In this document: in pieces, positions 62,031-64,000 of the stretch | Numbering within the stretch: the first letter of the stretch is position 1 | Layout of the letters: each line of letters begins with the position of its first letter | Origin: Aliidiomarina sp. B3213 | GTDB taxonomy: Bacteria; Pseudomonadota; Gammaproteobacteria; Enterobacterales; Alteromonadaceae | DNA: 64,000 bases | NCBI RefSeq assembly: GCF_003290085.1 | Contig: NZ_QMKJ01000003.1 | Location: forward strand, 124,001 to 188,000 | Direction of reading: 5' to 3' | Notes under the pieces: generated by a model | What the model was told of the DNA's origin: nothing | The model's input: the letters and a program-made list of their open reading frames with translations, nothing else | Databases searched by the model: none | Position numbers and translations under genes: made by a program

Positions 62031-62663
62031 ATGAAAAAAGTAATTCTAACCTCTGTTGCTGCAGCCGCTCTATTAAGTACTTCTGCATTCGCAGACACTA
62101 TTAAAGTGACCGAACAAGAAATTTCTTTAGACGGTATTGAACATGTAGAAATTAAAAACGGCGTTGGAGAAATTAATATCCGTCGCACTAGCGGTAGCAT
62201 TGAAAGCGGATCAGTTATGCTGCTTGAAGTGGAGTTTGATGGTGAAAACGGTGGCTTTTTCGGTCGTGACAAAGACGTAAGCGACATGGAAGTTGAGGTT
62301 GAGCGCAATGGTTCAACACTGACAATTCGTTTCGAAGAAGACGACATTGAAGCCGACTTCGACATTGAGCTACCTGATCCAGAACGTCTTTCTATCGACC
62401 TAGGTGTAGGCGCAATTGACGCCGATACAGGTTATTCACACGTAGACGTAAACTTAGGTGTGGGCGACATCCTCATCAACTCTATGCTTGAAGCTGTAAG
62501 CACCGTAGCCATCGATGTAGGCGTTGGTGAAGCTGATGTTTCAGGCGGTACAAACACCTCTAGCACTCGCGCTATGGTTTCAGAAGAAGTGACTTCTGAA
62601 GGCAATGGCCAGTATCGCATTCGCATCGACGTAGGTGTGGGCGACGCTAAAGTTCGTTTGTAA
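62031..62663 (+). CDS. Exported GVG-repeat protein (DUF4097-like adhesin fold)
   Basis: 210 residues with a signal peptide (about 1-22, LLSTSAFAD). The mature chain is an acidic beta-rich protein with five repeats of the form G-V-G-[ED/A]-x-[IA]: GVGEINIRR, GVGAIDADT, GVGDILINS, GVGEADVSG, GVGDAKVRL. This matches short parallel beta-coil folds of the DUF4097/head-GIN type. No catalytic motif. Its own promoter region is the 241-base AT-rich spacer to the left; the spacer holds no other gene I can see. A hairpin follows at 62681. Confidence 0.72.
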   Translation: MKKVILTSVAAAALLSTSAFADTIKVTEQEISLDGIEHVEIKNGVGEINIRRTSGSIESGSVMLLEVEFDGENGGFFGRDKDVSDMEVEVERNGSTLTIRFEEDDIEADFDIELPDPERLSIDLGVGAIDADTGYSHVDVNLGVGDILINSMLEAVSTVAIDVGVGEADVSGGTNTSSTRAMVSEEVTSEGNGQYRIRIDVGVGDAKVRL

Positions 62664-62680
62664 TTCTTGTATTCCCAACC

Positions 62681-62712
62681 GGAGGTTGCTCTTTAATATT
62701 AGGGCAACCTCC
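62681..62712 (+). terminator. Hairpin after the GVG-repeat gene
   Basis: GGAGGTTGC (62681-62689) pairs with GCAACCTCC (62704-62712) around a 14-base loop. There is no good T-run after it, so it may slow or protect the transcript rather than terminate. Confidence 0.5.
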
Positions 62713-62803
62713 ACTTAGGTACTTATACTCAATAATCCCTTCTCTCTTCATTACAGACTCTGCTAAAATCAAACACCTGTTTTATTTTTAACTAGGCGTT
62801 ACC

Positions 62804-63595
62804 ATGCACTTTTCTGAGATTTTGGCGCAAATAGGCGCAGATGAGCACCAAACTATTCATATTCCCGAAGGATGGGGGCAAGGTCGAGCATTATTCGGCG
62901 GTTTAGTTGCAGGTATCGCTTATCATCATGGCGCTCACGGTGTGCAATCAGGGCAATTATTGCGCGCTATGACGGTGTCGTTTGTTGCGCCTGTCGCAGC
63001 TGGAGACGTGGAACTGAGTCGAGTTGTGCTTCGCCAAGGTAAAAATGTCACCCAAACTCGTGTAGACATGATTCAAAGCGAGCAAGTTGTGCTTAGTGCT
63101 TTGTTAACCTTTGGCGCTGGTCGAGAGTCGATTGTGAATGTAAACGACCTGCCGAAGCCGAACATTCCAAGTTATGACGGTGTTCCAGACTTCCCGAAAA
63201 CACCTTTCACACCTGAATTTACCCAGCACTATAACTATGCGGTAACTGTTGGTGGCATGCCTTTTAGCGGCAATACCTCGCACGAATTTGGTGGTTGGGT
63301 GCGTTACTCTCAAGAGCAAAGCCCAATCAATATCGCTTTATTCCTAGGCCTTGTTGACGCATGGCCACCAGCGGTAATTACTCATCTAACACAACCTGCA
63401 CCAGCGAGCTCGCTAACTTGGACCATTGAGTTTCCAGAACCGTTAGACCCGGCACTAAAAACAAGTGACTGGTGGCAGTACCTCGCAACCATCGATTATG
63501 CAGCAGACGGTTACGGTCACACGCACGCCCATATTTGGGACCATCAAGGCAATTTGGTCGCGATTAGCCGCCAAACAGTCACTGTTTTTGGCTAA
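62804..63595 (+). CDS. Acyl-CoA thioesterase family protein (double hot-dog, TesB-like)
   Basis: 263 residues. The N-terminal hot-dog (about 1-115) shows IPEGWGQGRALFGGLVAGIAYHH and LLRAMTVSFVAPVAAGDVELSRVVLRQGKNVTQTRVDM. The C-terminal hot-dog (about 140-263) shows GGWVRY and a late DGYGHTHAHIWDHQGNLVAISRQTVTVFG. Arrangement and length fit TesB/thioesterase-like proteins that hydrolyse acyl-CoA thioesters in the cytoplasm. The acyl preference is not visible. Confidence 0.87.
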   Translation: MHFSEILAQIGADEHQTIHIPEGWGQGRALFGGLVAGIAYHHGAHGVQSGQLLRAMTVSFVAPVAAGDVELSRVVLRQGKNVTQTRVDMIQSEQVVLSALLTFGAGRESIVNVNDLPKPNIPSYDGVPDFPKTPFTPEFTQHYNYAVTVGGMPFSGNTSHEFGGWVRYSQEQSPINIALFLGLVDAWPPAVITHLTQPAPASSLTWTIEFPEPLDPALKTSDWWQYLATIDYAADGYGHTHAHIWDHQGNLVAISRQTVTVFG

Positions 63596-63611
63596 GCAAT
63601 CCCTAAAGTAT

Positions 63612-64000
63612 CTACAAAGTAGCGGTGTTTAACTGCCAAATAGCAAAGTTAAGCACTGCTGCAAAGCTAATCCATGCTAAATAGGGAACCAAAAGCAGCG
63701 CGGCGGGCTTAGATACTTTCCAGTAATCCACAATGAGCTTTACCACCATGGCGATAAGTAGCAATATCCATAGGAAGGAAACTAAGCCCATTTGCCATGC
63801 AAAGAAGAACCAACTCCACAGTGCATTTACAACCAAGTGTGCGGCAAAAAAGAGCAACAAGCGTTTGCTATTTTCTGGGTTTAACCGCCAAATAAGCCAA
63901 ACGCTAACGCCCATGAACGTATATAGGGTTGTCCATACAGGCCCGAATAGCCAAGCGGGTGGAGCCCAACTCGGTTGGTTTAAGTCAACGTAAAAACTAC
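63612..64000 (-). CDS. TspO/MBR family protein (5' end beyond the window)
   Basis: The frame is open to the right edge. Read from the edge it gives SFYVDLNQPSWAPPAWLFG, then PVWTTLYTFMGVSVWLIWR and NALWSWFFFAWQMGL. These are TspO/translocator-protein family landmarks (P-W-x-P-P-x-W-x-F-G-P-V-W). It covers most of the typical length of about 150 residues; the missing part is the first helix. TspO binds porphyrins or tryptophan-like ligands in the membrane. The internal ATG at 63914 is not the real start because the homology continues before it. Confidence 0.88.
   Translation of the reverse strand, partial: SFYVDLNQPSWAPPAWLFGPVWTTLYTFMGVSVWLIWRLNPENSKRLLLFFAAHLVVNALWSWFFFAWQMGLVSFLWILLLIAMVVKLIVDYWKVSKPAALLLVPYLAWISFAAVLNFAIWQLNTATL

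Noticed and set aside
1-64000. tRNA, rRNA, riboswitch and phage attachment sites
   Set aside because: Gene gaps are short and by eye none shows a cloverleaf, known aptamer core or direct att repeat. A tRNA or Rfam scan would be needed to exclude small elements.

Overview
The window looks like chromosome of a free-living, aerobic, marine-type gammaproteobacterium. The evidence is a methylcitrate cycle of the AcnD/PrpF type, an NtrC/sigma-54 type glnK-amtB operon, SelO, dgt, a TonB-dependent receptor and several DUF families common in Alteromonadales. The family Idiomarinaceae is a reasonable guess from gene content but is not proven here. No rRNA, tRNA, CRISPR array, prophage or insertion sequence was seen, and coding density is high.

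Layout. 1-5.6 kb: a translationally coupled SMC-type operon (SMC ATPase, MksE/JetB-like, MksF/JetA-like), with a possible fourth gene running off the left edge. 5.6-10.6 kb: META-domain lipoprotein, dGTPase, DUF1543, SelO, YbjQ family. 10.6-11.6 kb: ECF sigma/anti-sigma operon. 11.9-21.2 kb: a two-gene envelope unit, a TPR/outer-membrane-barrel protein followed by a 2678-residue FecR-domain protein built from nine diverged repeats. This is the most novel-looking object in the window. 21.3-27.7 kb: M20 amidohydrolase, small lipoprotein, MFS transporter, 5'-nucleotidase-like lipoprotein, DUF418 membrane protein. 27.8-33.5 kb: a coupled receiver / YaiO barrel / HEAT / glycosyltransferase cluster that leads into an alpha/beta hydrolase and kynureninase. 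33.6-37.1 kb: DUF6746-like protein, M28 peptidase, glnK-amtB. 37.2-43.9 kb: prp operon (regulator-prpB-prpC-acnD-prpF). 44.1-49.6 kb: peptidase, dioxygenase and lipoprotein genes. 49.6-61.4 kb: a catabolic block with gabD-gabT, a LysR regulator, an MFS transporter, a MocR-type regulator, a carbon-nitrogen hydrolase, a TonB receptor and a TPR-sulfotransferase. 61.4-64 kb: YjbQ, a GVG-repeat exported protein, a thioesterase and a TspO gene cut by the right edge.

How it works together. The catabolic block reads as one programme: an outer-membrane receptor and inner-membrane transporter bring in a substrate, the C-N hydrolase opens an amide or nitrile, and GabT/GabD send a GABA-like product to succinate. 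Three promoters in the block share an ACTGG-N18-ACTGG tandem, a plausible operator for the MocR regulator, which carries an unusual C-terminal domain. The prp regulator has two identical 16-bp sites carrying TTGTCGACAA. glnK has a textbook sigma-54 promoter and an NtrC site. Three copies of a 31-bp REP-like palindrome lie around prpF and next to the M24 peptidase gene.
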